In this document: positions 10,895 through 21,961 of the stretch, piece after piece
Numbering within the stretch: position 1 is the first letter of the stretch
How the letters are laid out: the number at the start of each line of letters is the position of its first letter
Assembly (NCBI RefSeq): GCF_029873635.1
Contig: NC_080423.1
Span: 109,633,087 to 109,697,086, forward strand
Direction: 5' to 3'
Length of the DNA: 64,000 bases
Origin: Malania oleifera
Taxonomy: Eukaryota > Streptophyta > Magnoliopsida > Santalales > Ximeniaceae
The notes under the pieces: generated by a model
What the model saw: the letters and a program-made list of their open reading frames with translations, nothing else
Database searches by the model: none
Told to the model about the DNA's origin: nothing
Program-made: the position numbers and the translations under genes

Positions 10895-13029
10895 AGTTGG
10901 TATTAGAGCTAATCAGGTTGTTAGGTCTTGTAGACTTGGTTAGGCACGATTTTGTGAACATACCTGAGTATAGGATGTAGGAAATGGGTAGAGTAGGTCG
11001 AAGATTGTCTTGTAGCTAGACAAGGACTCATTGATGATATTCTGTATTTTTCCTAGAATGACGATTTTAGTAAAATCATGGCAAACTATTGATGGTTTCG
11101 TGTTTGTGCGGTAGGGCAGACTTGGACTTGAGAGTCTAGAAGTTAACATAATTATCCTGCAATGATTGTGTTAATTGTGAGTTCTGATTGAAGCAGGTCA
11201 TATTTCTTGGCCATGTTGTGTCTGGAGGTGGTATCTTAGTTGATCCAAGTAAGATTGAAGTAGTTGTTGATTGGGTGAAATCGAAGAGCATGTAGGATGT
11301 TCGGAGTTTCCTAGGATTGGCTGGGTATTACCGGTGGTTCATGGAGGGATTCTCTAAGTTATCTGGCCCTCTGACACGGTTGACGAGGAAGGATGTAAGA
11401 TTTGATTGGACCGACGAGTGCAAGCATAGTTTCTAGGAGTTGAAACACCAATTGGTCACTGCTTTGGTTCTAACCATCCCATCTGGGGACGGTGGTTATG
11501 TGATTTACAGCGACACATCTCTAAAGGGTTTGGGATGTGTGCTGATGCAACAGGGGAAAGTAATTGCTTATGTTTCTCGGCAACTAAAAGAGTATGAGAA
11601 GAATTACCCCACGCATGATCTGGAATTGGCGGTAGTGTTGTATATGCTGAAGATCTAGAGATACTACCTTTACGGTGAGAAGTGTGAGATCTTCACGGAC
11701 CACAAGAGCCTCCAATTCTTTTTCACGCGGAAGGAGTTGAACATGAGGCAGAGGAGGTGGCTGGAACTGATCAAGGAATACGATTGCACCATTAGCTATC
11801 ATCTAGGGAAAGCTAATATGGTAGCTAATGCATTGAGTCGAAAGTTAGAGAATGTGTCAGTATCTGCAGTGGTAGCTCAGCATCATTTCAGAGGGGATCT
11901 GGAGGGGCTTGGCATGGAATTGGTGGACGGAAGTCATCAGGCTTTCATTTCTAGCTTGGTGATCTAGCTGACATTATTAGAGAGGATTAAAGCTGCGCAG
12001 GCTAATGATGAAGAGTTAGTCAAGGTTGTAGTGAAGGTGCAGTAGGGGCTGGATGTAGATTTTAACATCTCTGGGCAAGGTGTATTGAGGTTTGGAACCA
12101 GATTGTGTGTTCCAAACGATGAGGGGATAAGGAGGACAATTCTGGAGGAGGCGCATCGTTCTTTGTATACGGTACATTAGAGTAGCACGAAGATGTATCG
12201 GGATTTGCACGAATCTTTCTAGTGGAGTGGCATGAAAAAGGGAGATTGCTAAATTTGTGGAGCAATGTATGATGTGTCAGCAGGTTAAGGCTGAAAATCA
12301 GAGGCTGGCAGGATCGTTGCAGCCATGGAGCATTCCGAAATGAAAATAGGAGCACATCTCCATGGACTTTGTCACCGAGTTGCCACCAGCAGTTCACGGG
12401 CAAAATACAATCTGGGTGATCGCGGACAGGTTGACTAAATCTACTCACTTTGTACCATGAAGGTTAGCTACTCCTTGAGTAGGCTAGTAGATTTATACGT
12501 GCAAGAGATAATCAGAATGCACGGGGTACTAGTGTCCATTGTTTCAGATCGAGACCCAAGATTCACTTCTTGGTTCTGGAAGAGCTTATAGGAAGCACTA
12601 GGGATGAAACTTACTTTCAGTACAACGTTCCACCCTCAGACTGATGGACTGTGAGAGAGGACGATACAGATCTTGGAGGATATGTTACAGGGGTGTGTGT
12701 TAGACTTCCGCAGTAGTTGGATGCGGTTTCTACTGTTAGTGGAGTTTGCCTATAATAATAGCTTCTAAGCTAGTATCGAGATGGCACTGTTTGAGGCATT
12801 ATATGGTCGGAGGTGTCGATCTCCTCTATACTGGGATGAGATCGATAAACAACAGATATTGGGTCCTGAACTCATACAGCAGGCTTCTGAGATGGTTAGG
12901 TTGATTAGGGATAGAATTAAATCAGCTTAGAGTCGGCAAAAGAGTTACGCGGATGTACGCCGTCGTGAGTTGGAATTCGAGGTGCGGGGGTAAGAAATTC
13001 CTAAGAATTGCTCCGATAAAAGGAGTGAT
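10895..13029 (+). mobile_element. Internal region of G1: RT end, RNase H, integrase
   Basis: After the primer site and about 280 bp of leader, text typical of gypsy pol appears. The end of reverse transcriptase has the FLGLAGYYR-type block (about 11310). RNase H spans about 11440-11830, with [23 protein letters not shown] and [12 protein letters not shown] blocks. The integrase zinc-binding and core regions span about 12050-12990, with SDRDPRF and FHPQTDG blocks. gag, protease and most of RT are not seen between the LTRs. Clearly broken, with many lesions. Confidence 0.85.
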
Positions 13030-13670
13030 TGTAGAGACCTGAAGAATTATGACAATTAAATAATTAAAGAAATAAGAAAAAAGGAATTTTAAAAAGGGGT
13101 TTCAGAAGGGTCTCGTCGATGAGTGTAAAGTGCTCGTTGGCGAGAAGGTCTCTTGGGCTTGTCGATGGGGACGCGTATCTCGTCGATGAAAAATTACCGA
13201 GAGGGTTGTTTGTAGGGCTTGAAACTCATCGACGAGGAGTAACTTGTTTCTCCCTTACAGAGAAGTGTCACACCCTTATCATACAAATATTTTTTATGTT
13301 CTTCAAGTAGCCGACACTAGCATCCTAGCTTTTTGAGAGTATGGTTGTTGGCTTGCTGTCTAAGTACTTATGTAAGTACTGTACTATGGTCAGGTTGTCG
13401 TTTTGGACTATGGTCAGGTTGTCGTTTTGGGTTATGTAGATACCCGAGGATTATGTTTTGTATTATGGGACTAGATCCTGATTTTGTACAGACTCTGGTA
13501 TGGTTTTACGAATGTATTATGTTGAATTTTTCGCTGTGTATATATTGTGTATGTGATGATGGATAGGGTATGAGTGAACCCTACGGGGTCGGACCCTTAT
13601 ATTATGTATTATCATGGATGTTGTATGATATTACTAAATCACACTCTCATTTCCAGGTTAGGGCGTGATA
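13030..13670 (+). repeat. 3' LTR (type 2) of G1
   Basis: Starts TGTAGAGACCTGAAG and ends TTAGGGCGTGATA. It contains the palindrome array (13110-13240), the conserved hairpin (13252-13275) and the same terminal block as the 5' LTR (compare 13340-13670 with 10587-10894). It is much shorter than its partner. Confidence 0.75.
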
Positions 13671-13950
13671 ATAACAACAACAAAACCAAACCTTAGTACC
13701 ACTAGGTGGGGTCGGCTATATGAATTATTTTCCGCCAATTTATGTTATCATGGACTATTCCTTTTGATAGATTCAAGGATATTAAATCTTTACTTACTAT
13801 CTCCTCCCAAGTTATTTTAGGTTTACCCCTACCCCTTCTACTGCCCCCATAGTAACTAAATCACTTTTCCTCACTGGTGCACTATGTGGCCTACGTTGTA
13901 AGTGTCCATATTATCTGAGTTGTCCCCCACAGTAACTAAGATTTTTCACT
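13671..13950 (-). mobile_element. 3' end of an RTE-type LINE, 5' truncated
   Basis: Reverse complement of the LINE 3' end seen at 16738-17382. It has the (GTT)n-type tail as AACAACAACAAAACC, then the end of the RT-linked C-terminal region (the CTTACTATCTCCTCCCAAG segment is the antisense of WEEIVSKD) up to the RGRGRPK-type block. It abuts the G1 3' LTR. Confidence 0.8.
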
Positions 13951-14334
13951 AATTTTATCAATTTTAAATTTGTTTAACTTTATGTTTAGAAAGGATTTAG
14001 ATTTGAGTTTGTATTAAAGTTGAATAAATTATAATTAAGAATTATATTAAAATTTGTACAAATTCATTCTAATTTAAATACATCACAAAATTAAAAGAAT
14101 CATATTTGAGTTGAGATAAAACAGTCGGCTAAAACTAAATTGCAATTTTTATGGTCATGGCTGCCAGGCTGCTGGAGAAAGTCCGATCTCAGCATTCAGT
14201 AGCAAAGCATTCACGTGGGCCTAAATTCAATTTTCTCCTCTGATATTGTGATCACTAGGCTCGTCGAATCTGTCTACGACTGCGCGAGACGGTGAAATGC
14301 CACCGACGATTTCAGCTCACGATCTCAGCTGCGA
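13951..14334 (+). promoter_or_regulatory. Upstream region of the PPR gene
   Basis: AT-rich to about 14150, then GC-richer. 13976-14090 holds TTTATGTTTAGAAAGGATTTAG-like text that may be another decayed copy of the MITE-like repeat at 3436. No convincing TATA box is seen, as is common for PPR genes. The leader probably starts between 14150 and 14300. Confidence 0.35.
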
Positions 14335-15879
14335 ATGGCGAACAAGCTATTTGATACTTCCGACGTTACTCGACTTCCCAGCACAATCGAAGTCTCCGGA
14401 ACCTCCATCTCCGGCCCACACCGTTGGCCCGAACGACTCCACCTTCCCCTGCTCAAGAAATGCGCCCATTTGAACCAGTTCAAACAGCTCCATACCCGGA
14501 TAATCAAAACTCCATTTGAACATACTGATGCTCATCTCACCAAGCTCATCAAATCATTGGTGGATACCGCCCAAATGGCTTATGCGCACCGGGTGTTCGA
14601 CCAAATGCCCGAACCACCCACCTTCGTGTTCAACACAATGGTGAGGGGCTATGCGGAACACTGTCCTTCAAAAGAAGGGATTCGAGTTTTTGTCCAGATG
14701 AGAAGCAGAGGCCTCGAGCCTGACAATTACACGTACCCATTTGTGCTAAAAGCTTGCAGGAAGCTTGATGAAGGGAAGATAGTTCATTCCCTCATTGCCA
14801 AGAGCAAAAAATTTAGTTCGGATACGCACTCGCTGACTTCTCTTGTTCGCTTCTATTGCAGCTGCGGTGATATTGAGTCTGCCCGTTTGTTATTTGATAG
14901 AATGCCTGAGAGAGATGTGGTTACGTGGACAACGATGATCGCAGGTTGCACGAAGCAGGGCAGGTATGGGGAGGGGCTGGCTCTGTTTCAGGATATGCAG
15001 GTTTCTGGAGTTGAGGCAAATGAATTGACTCTGGTCAGCGTTCTCTCTGCTTGTGCTCATCTTGGAGCTTATGAAATGGGGAAATGGGTGCACTGTTATA
15101 TCAACAAGAAGCAAATTGTTTTGAATCCTACGCTTTCTGCTGCCCTTATAGACCTGTATGTCAAATGCGGATGCATAGAAAAGGCTTCACAAATTTTTCA
15201 GGAAACCCCTCAAAGGAGTGTCTCTACTTGGAATTCCATGATTGGGGGCCTCGCAATGCATGGCTTTGGGCTTGAAGCGCTCGAGAAATTTGAGCAAATG
15301 CAAATGAGTGGAACAAAACCAGACAGTATTACGCTGATTGGTGTTTTATCTGCATGCACCCATTCAGGGTTGGTGGAAGAAGGAAAGGAGTATTTCCGTT
15401 CTATGAGAAGTAGGTTCGGGATTGAACCTAGCATTAAGCATTATGGCTGCTTAGTTGATCTTCTATGTAGGGCAGGACACTTGCACGAGGCTTATGAAGT
15501 TATGAAAAATATGCCAAGAGAACCAAATGGGGTGCTGTGGGGGACTTTGCTCAATGCATGTGAAGCAAATGGTCAAATTGATGTGGCTGAGATTGCAATG
15601 GAAAGGCTACTAGAGTTGGAACCCGTTAATGATGGAAATTATGTTCTTATGTCAAAAATATATGCTATGAATGGGCAATGGGATGGTGTGGCTAGGATGA
15701 GGAGGTTCATGAAGGATAGAAGGATAGTGAAGAACCCTGGTTGCAGTTTAATTGAGATCGATGATGGTGTACATGAGTTTATGGTTGGAGATGGAAGGCA
15801 CCCTTCTTCAAAACTGATATACTCTATGTTGGAGTTCATCACCATGAGCTTGAGGGAAGAGGGTTATGCCTCTAGTTAG
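14335..15879 (+). CDS. Pentatricopeptide repeat protein, PLS class, E/E+ subgroup
   Basis: An intronless 514-residue frame. From about residue 36 it is built of tandem P-, L- and S-type PPR motifs, visible as A-x-x-V-F-D-x-M-P steps (85-92, 182-191), W-x-x-M-I-x-G-x (198-205, 299-306) and the GxxPDxxTxxxVLxAC signature (125-141, 326-341). Residues about 400-470 match the E motif (LWGTLLNAC, DGNYVLMSKIYA) and 470-500 the E+ motif (PGCSLIEIDDGVHEFMVGD). There is no C-terminal DYW deaminase domain. Such proteins bind organellar transcripts and typically specify C-to-U editing sites, recruiting a DYW partner in trans. The N terminus is not a strong transit peptide by eye, but organelle targeting is the rule. 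The first ATG fits the start of homology. Intact and normal in length; the exact orthologue is not assigned. Confidence 0.93.
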   Translation: MANKLFDTSDVTRLPSTIEVSGTSISGPHRWPERLHLPLLKKCAHLNQFKQLHTRIIKTPFEHTDAHLTKLIKSLVDTAQMAYAHRVFDQMPEPPTFVFNTMVRGYAEHCPSKEGIRVFVQMRSRGLEPDNYTYPFVLKACRKLDEGKIVHSLIAKSKKFSSDTHSLTSLVRFYCSCGDIESARLLFDRMPERDVVTWTTMIAGCTKQGRYGEGLALFQDMQVSGVEANELTLVSVLSACAHLGAYEMGKWVHCYINKKQIVLNPTLSAALIDLYVKCGCIEKASQIFQETPQRSVSTWNSMIGGLAMHGFGLEALEKFEQMQMSGTKPDSITLIGVLSACTHSGLVEEGKEYFRSMRSRFGIEPSIKHYGCLVDLLCRAGHLHEAYEVMKNMPREPNGVLWGTLLNACEANGQIDVAEIAMERLLELEPVNDGNYVLMSKIYAMNGQWDGVARMRRFMKDRRIVKNPGCSLIEIDDGVHEFMVGDGRHPSSKLIYSMLEFITMSLREEGYASS

Positions 15880-16566
15880 GTAAGGTACCTGTTGGGTTGT
15901 GCACATATTTGGAGTCTATAGGGAAAGAGAAGGTTTCGGATGGAGGACATGCTAGAATGCCATCGAGTATATCATTATATTGTTACAAGAGTATCTTTGG
16001 AGATTTCATATAACAATATAGTGTTATATCTACATAGGAGCTCCATGAATGTAAACACACATATTTGGTTCTATTTTCTTTCCATTTGCTCTCTGTGTAT
16101 ATAGTTTTCGGTCATATTTGTAAGCACACTATTAAATATCAATAATGAAGATAAAATATGCACTTTACTTTTCTTTTTTTTTAATCAAGGTACAACTTTT
16201 GGAAGAGTGTTGAGGCTTTTGGTGTTAAAGGAAGCTAGCAATAGAAAGGCAAAGAGAGGACATAATAATTAACTATATATATATTATGGAATAGAATTGG
16301 TCATTTTATTTTTATATGCTTTTATATTATTTTTTTATTTCAATCCATTTTTATAGACTTTCTTTTGTGAATCAAATATGACATAATTTCTTTTTTTTCG
16401 TTCTCTTAATATTTTTGTGCATAAGCTCTTGAAGAAAATTTCAACTTCACCCTCTGCAAATTGTTCACTTTTTTTTCTCCAGGTTTCATTTGATTTGTTG
16501 TGGATTGGATGATGAAAAAACCAATAATGCATTCTTTCTCATTCCTAAACATTTATTATTCTCTAA
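15880..16566 (+). other. 3' flank of the PPR gene
   Basis: Probable 3' UTR to about 16160, with AATAATGAAGATAAAATA near 16140 as a plausible polyadenylation region. Beyond that, AT-rich spacer with no gene. Confidence 0.4.
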
Positions 16567-16712
16567 TAATTTATGCTGCATATAAAATGTAGACTATGAA
16601 TAATGAAAAATATCATTTTAAAATATGTAAATAGTGAGACTACTTTAAACCTATTTGGGGAAAAAAAAAAAAGACTAGTCGAGATAGGAAAAACCAACTT
16701 TTAGTATAAAAA
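16567..16712 (+). repeat. Direct repeat copy 1 (about 145 bp) flanking a LINE
   Basis: Starts TAATTTATGCTGCATATAAA and ends around CAACTTTTAGTATAAAAA. It matches 17728-17870 with scattered differences and the shared phrase ATAGTGAGACTACTT. The two copies bracket about 1 kb that includes the LINE at 16738. Confidence 0.8.
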
Positions 16713-16737
16713 ATTTGTATTTATACTATGTACCATA

Positions 16738-17382
16738 CTATGTACAATGATGATGAAGAAATAAATAGCATTTGTAGATTTCGATACCTTGGATCTATTA
16801 TGCAAGTTGAAGGAGAAATTGAGATGATGTAATGCATAAAATTAAAGCAGGTTGGGTAAAATGGAGAAGTGCTTCAAGTGTGCTATGTGATCGTAGAATA
16901 CCCTTAAAATTGAAAGTGAAATTTTATAAGACAGCTATAAGACCAGCTAGCTATATGGATCGGAAAGTTGGGCAACGAAGAAACATAATATCTAAAAAGT
17001 AAAAGTTGTCAAGATGAGAATGCTTAGATAGATGAGTGGTATAACATTGAAAGATAAATTAAGGAATGAACATATTCGTGGTAAGTTAGGTGTAACTCCT
17101 ATAGGAGATAAGATAAGGGAGGGACAACTCAGATGGTATGGACACTTGCAACGTAGGCCTTATAGTGCACCTTTGAGGAAGAGTGACTTAGGTACTGAGG
17201 GGGGCAATAGAAGGGGTAGGGGTAGACTTAAAATAACTTGAGAGGAGATAGTGAGTAAGGATTTAATATCCTTGAATCTATCAAAAGAAATGGTCCATGA
17301 TCACACAAATTGGCGGAAAAAGATTCATATAGTCAACCCCACTTAGTGGGACTAATATTTGGTTCTTTTGTTGTTGTTTTAC
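16738..17382 (+). mobile_element. RTE-type LINE, 5' truncated, with perfect 16-bp target duplication
   Basis: Encodes the C-terminal end of a plant RTE reverse transcriptase protein. Readable blocks are IKAGWVKWRSAS, GITLKDKLRNEHIR, LQRRPYSAP and NRRGRGRLKIT, then the terminal VHDHTNWRKKIH. It ends TTTTGTTGTTGTTTT. TATACTATGTACCATA stands at 16722-16737 and again at 17383-17398, identical. The frame contains some stops and is otherwise easy to follow. The intact target duplication argues for a fairly recent insertion, although the coding remnant already carries damage. Reverse-oriented tails of the same family lie at 1869 and 13671. Confidence 0.92.
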
Positions 17383-17727
17383 TATACTATGTACCATATA
17401 AATAAAATTAGCAACTGAAATGTCAGACACAATTAGCTTCGCTAACTTGACCACTCCACAATTCATATCCATTGATCTCTTTTACCCTATCATTTAATAA
17501 AGAAATAATCTAGTTTGTCCTTAGACACCAAGTTAAATAGATTTTTTATGTAATCAAAAAATTTTTGACCATTGACAATTGGAACTTGGTTCGAATTGAC
17601 TCATTTTGTTACAAAATTACTGATGTAATCCCTAGTTTTGTAAGCCAAAAAGTTCAAGCAGGCACAGGATCAATTCGAAGCTTGAATTTATTAAAAAAAT
17701 AAAAAAGAAAAAAGTCAACAAGGCGTA

Positions 17728-17870
17728 ATTTATGCCGCGTATAAAATGTTGACAATGACTAATGGATAGCATCATTTAAAATATGTGAATAGTGAGACTA
17801 CTTCAAACATATTTGGGGAAAAAAAGGACTAGCCAAGATAGAAAAAAACCAAATTTTAGTATCAAAAAGA
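17728..17870 (+). repeat. Direct repeat copy 2 (about 145 bp)
   Basis: Partner of 16567-16712, same orientation. The interval between copies, without the LINE, is only about 355 bp. That would suit a small terminal-repeat element or a local duplication. Confidence 0.8.
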
Positions 17871-19144
17871 TCCAAATTCATTAAAAGTTTTAAGAACTTT
17901 ATGAAAAAATAAAATTCAAAACCTAAGATTTTAAAAGTTGAAAAAAGTTATTTATCAAATGTGTTATATCTAATTTAAAAAAAAAAATCATCTAAAAAAG
18001 AGACTAAACTCACTAAGTTTGTAAATTGGCTATTTCACACTTCTAAGTAACCAACATGAAAGGCAAAACAAACAAAACAAAAGCAATCATACTTGGTACA
18101 TTTTTCTTTCTCCTCTTTAATATCTTCTTCTATTTTTTAGTAGATTTTTTTTTGTCTTCTTTTATACACTACATCTCTCACTCTTTGTCATACTTTCTTC
18201 TTCTCATTCTTACTATGAAATATTCTTCTACCACTCTCTCTCTCTCTCTCTCTCTTGTTTAGTATCAATCGCCCAATCATCTTTTTGCTTTTTGTGAGTA
18301 TTTAGGAAAGTTATTGACATTTTAAAAAGAGCCAACATGTTTGTTGATACTTATACACACACACAAAAAAAAAAATCCACTTTTCCACTTCTAATAATCT
18401 ACATCTAAAATTTTTGTGTGTTAGATCTCCCTTTCCTTAGGCTTGTCTAGCATTGACAACTTGCGCCGCATCAAATAATACTAAAAAGATTAACATTTAA
18501 AATTTTAAAAATATTAATAGTCTTATGTATCTAATATTTTCAATGTAATTTGAAGACTATTTTTATTAATCATATTTTTTAGGGTAGGTTAACAATAAAT
18601 TGTACATTTGGCCAATGTTGAACCCAAAACTTTTTTTTTTTTTTCCCCTCTAACTACATTATGGGAAAAATGGTACGCTATAATGTAGAATATGATAATA
18701 TCATGACAACAACACGACTCTTGAATTGATTGGATTTAGATCATCCAAAAGTACATATAAGTCCGTAACTATAGCAATTACGACTCTTTGGATTACGATT
18801 TAAAAATGTTTGTCCAGCTCTTTTGGGCTAGGTTGAGCCTTTCAATAGCGCATCATATGTAATGGTAACGTCCTTCCCAAATCAAGAAGTGCACATGAAT
18901 GTCTATATTTATATATGCATATAGATGGATGCTTGTACTTTGTCTCGATGCCATATTGTAACTTAAATTTTTTTTTAATTATGGATTGAGAATATGTGAC
19001 GAAATAGTAAACAAAAAAGGAGTTCTAATTTCTACATTAAATGAAAATTCAAATGTCATTCCCACAAACTAAATTCAAAGAATCAAAATCTATCATTTTG
19101 ATTCTGATTTTGATTCTTAGAATCGATTTTTGATATAAAATAAA
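17871..19144. other. AT-rich spacer downstream of the NHL gene
   Basis: Low-complexity A/T text with a CT run at 18234-18254 and poly-A/T tracts. The last 100 bp or so are probably the 3' UTR of the minus-strand NHL gene. No other gene is supported. Confidence 0.5.
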
Positions 19145-19927
19145 TTACCAAAATTTGACATAATCCTCACAACTTTTAGAAAGAATATTGGATTTCACTT
19201 CTAGAGCACTTATCTCGAGCTTGCACATAATGTTAACCGATGCCAACCATGTCTTAATGAAACTCACCTTGAGATTAACTTTGCCTACCATGGTCACCGA
19301 AAGTGGGACCCGCCCCTTTCCATGCTCATCCAACAATGCTTTTCTCAACACCTTGTTGTAAGAGCACCTCAATACTGTCCTCAAAACGGTGACGTTTTTG
19401 CTGGGTTGGTAGAACGGCGAAACGGCGCCGTTACCAAAGCCAGTGTCAAAGTAATAAATATCAACTTTAACCACTCTATAGTTCAGCCCGACGTGCTTGC
19501 TGGGATTTTCGGCCCTGACGGCGAGCTCGACCGCCGCCGCCGTCGCCAAAGAGGAAAACCCCTCGACGGAGACGCGTTCGACGGAGAACTTAAGGTCTTT
19601 GGGTCGGAAAACGGCGTCGAGAACTGCGACGACTGAGCAGGCGAGGATGAAGACGGCGATGAGGAGGCAGCGGATCATCCGCCGGCGATTTCTCAATCGG
19701 CGGCGGGATTCCCACCGGAGGTGGTCCTCCGCGAGGCTGGCATTTGCCAGGGACGGGACGTAGAGGATTTGTTCCTTGGGGACCAGAACGTGGCAGGGCA
19801 CCGGACCAGGAAGCGGGCCGGCCGGCGGGTAAGCCAGGGGTGGGTCGGCGGGCGAGTATGCGACCGGCGAGTCGGGGGTGGCCGGAGCGATCTCCGGCGA
19901 AGTGAGGTGAAGTGGGTAGGCTGCCAT
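19145..19927 (-). CDS. NDR1/HIN1-like (NHL) LEA_2-domain membrane protein
   Basis: An intronless 260-residue protein. Residues 1-60 are Pro/Ala-rich and disordered. 71-84 is a basic cluster (RWESRRRLRNRRR). 85-105 is one hydrophobic span (IRCLLIAVFILACSVVAVL), giving the type II single-pass layout of NHL proteins. 108-245 is the LEA_2 beta-sandwich, with VELAVRAENPSKHVGLNY as the conserved N-P core and NVTVL, a possible glycosylation site, near 178. NHL proteins sit in the plasma membrane or ER and several take part in defence or stress responses. The chain ends EDYVKFW after a conserved Cys pair near 235-252. The start is the only ATG ahead of the homology. GC content is high at the 5' end. 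Neighbours do not inform function. Confidence 0.92.
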   Translation of the reverse strand: MAAYPLHLTSPEIAPATPDSPVAYSPADPPLAYPPAGPLPGPVPCHVLVPKEQILYVPSLANASLAEDHLRWESRRRLRNRRRMIRCLLIAVFILACSVVAVLDAVFRPKDLKFSVERVSVEGFSSLATAAAVELAVRAENPSKHVGLNYRVVKVDIYYFDTGFGNGAVSPFYQPSKNVTVLRTVLRCSYNKVLRKALLDEHGKGRVPLSVTMVGKVNLKVSFIKTWLASVNIMCKLEISALEVKSNILSKSCEDYVKFW

Positions 19928-21780
19928 TGAATGGAAAATGAACTGAGAAGTTGGTGAAGATTTAATTTAAAGTTTGGAAAATTAAGAATTTGAATTGAAT
20001 AGAATTGATGAAGGAAGGAAAGAAAGAAAGAAAGGAAGATTGATTGATCAATCTGGGGGAAGGGCAGGGGAATTAAAGAGCAGAGGAGGGGAATGTTTCC
20101 TTATTGGGGGTGGTGATGAAGGTTTGTTTCCATTGTGCAAGCTCAAAGGGGGGCAACCGCCAACACAATTAAATTCATATTCCTTCATGCCTCAGCCCAA
20201 CTTAACTATTTTTTATTTTATTTTTTTTATTAAAGAAAACGAGATAGAAAAAAGATTATTTATTTATTTAAATATGACTAAGGCTTAGTTCATGAAAAGA
20301 AATTTTTTAATATTGTTCTAAAAATTTTTGGCCCCTAGGAAAAAAGAGTTATTAAAATGAAAAATCTTGTTTTAAGTGTTTAGAAAAACAGTTGTAAGGA
20401 GTTTAAAAATATTTAAAATCACTAAAATTTATATGTACTTTAAGAAAATATAATTAATACATTAATATTTTTGTAATTTTTGAAGAAGAAAAATAAAGGT
20501 AATAATGAAATTGAATAATTTGTTGAATAAAAATTTAACTTTTAGAGTTTAAAAGTTTCAAACTTATAACTTTTAAAAACTCACAAAAAAAACTAAAATT
20601 TGACTTTTAAAAGTTAAAAAGATTCTTTGCCAAACACATTCCAAACTCAAAAAGAAAAAGTTTTAAATTTTGAGTTTTTACTTTTAAAAAGAAAGGGTTT
20701 AGACAAAAAGGGGCACCAAACTCAACCTTTTATGGGCTTATTTTGAGCTTATTTATATGCTCGGTTTAAGAATATTTAGAAGTTTGTTCACAACATTTTA
20801 ATGATGAGAACAGAAATATAGTAAATATGATAATTTCTAAATCACCTAATTTTTTTTCATGTTGATTTTCTTGCTTTAATATTTCTCATTTTTAAAATTT
20901 CAACTCGTTTGTTAAAATGCTTGCTTAACAAATTTAGAAAAAATATGATCACGAATAACTTCTTTTAAAAACAGAAAAAACCATTTATCAATTTAAACAT
21001 GACCATGATTGTTGACTTATTTTGAGCTGAAATAACAACATGGTTAACATGTTAACTTTTATGCATTATTGTTATTATTATTTTTTTTCCATTTCTCTAA
21101 AATGCTAGCTCGTTTGTTGAAAAGCTCATGTATGAAATTTTACAAAAAAAAAAAAAAAAAACCCATTTAAGTGTTCTCTCTAAGTAATTGTGCGTTACCA
21201 AATTCATAAAATTGAAATAATCGATGCTTACATTTAAAATTTTGAGTTTGAAATAGTAATAATAATAAGTCAACATTCTAATATATATTACCAATAATTG
21301 AATCCTACCCTGCTATCATCATTTAGATTTAATTCACAATAACTAAGATCAAAGAAGCAATGATTAATAACATTCTCCTCCATGAATAGCAACATAATCC
21401 CATAAAATTTGCAACTCTGTTAGGCGTAAAAATGCCCAACCAAATCTTGGGCAGATTTTCTTGCAATAAGTTATGGGCCGAACATTCCCAACCCAACAAA
21501 TGAAAAAAGGGGAAAAAAAGATTTTCCTTTGTCAATACTTTAACCAGTCAATTACCTTTAAATATCACACAGGAAAAAAAGAATCATAACAGTTGGGAAA
21601 CCCCCAGTTCTAGAAAGGAACCATTGCATCTATTATAAAAGATTTAGAAAGGAATCAAACACCTAATCAAGAAGTTATTCAAGGAATTTTAACAGGGGCG
21701 CATTCTCTAACTACACATGGGAAAATTATTAATCAAAGAGAACAATCGAAGAAAAAAAAATGACTAATTGTGCAGCTAAT
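19928..21780. other. 5' flank of the NHL gene and spacer before DEK
   Basis: The leader of the minus-strand NHL gene has GAAA repeats at about 20008-20035. From 20200 the text is A/T-rich, with homopolymers (poly-A at 21144-21161) and no domain-like frame. Confidence 0.5.
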
Positions 21781-21961
21781 GAAGATTTAAGGATAAAATA
21801 AAATAACCTCAAGAAAGGGATGTCTATGGTACACACCCACCCAACCGCGGTCTTTCCTCCGGCGGTCACCGTACCAATTGGCTACTGCAGCCCCCTGTAC
21901 ATTGAGGGGGCTACGTACATCACCAGCTCCAGATGCGAGGATTTCAGATCTGCTGGATGAG
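21781..21961 (-). other. 3' UTR of the DEK gene
   Basis: Moderately GC-rich sequence directly downstream of the stop, then AT-rich. Length is inferred only from the change in composition. Confidence 0.4.

Larger units (their letters stand above)
5155..13670 (+). mobile_element. Ty3/gypsy retrotransposon with both LTRs and nested insertions
   Basis: Copy 'G1'. A 5' type-2 LTR (5155-10894) starts TGTAAGAACCC and ends GGGGCGTGACA. It is followed directly by a tRNA-Met-type primer site (TTGGTATTAGAGC, 10897-10909), a short pol-only internal region and a 3' LTR from 13030. The 5' LTR is inflated by two later solo LTRs. Removing them leaves about 1.9 kb, close to the 1756-bp type-2 solo LTR at 43361. 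Coding parts are plant chromovirus-like (Tekay/Del-like by wording). The copy is a broken fossil with many lesions. The two LTRs differ strongly, so it is old. No clear target duplication could be assigned. Confidence 0.85.

Noticed and set aside
5150-13675. Target-site duplication for G1
   Set aside because: AAAAT before 5155 and ATAAC after 13670 do not match convincingly, and a LINE tail starts exactly at the right edge.
19322-19930. Plus-strand frames over the NHL gene
   Set aside because: Antisense shadows caused by the GC-rich 5' half of the NHL coding sequence.
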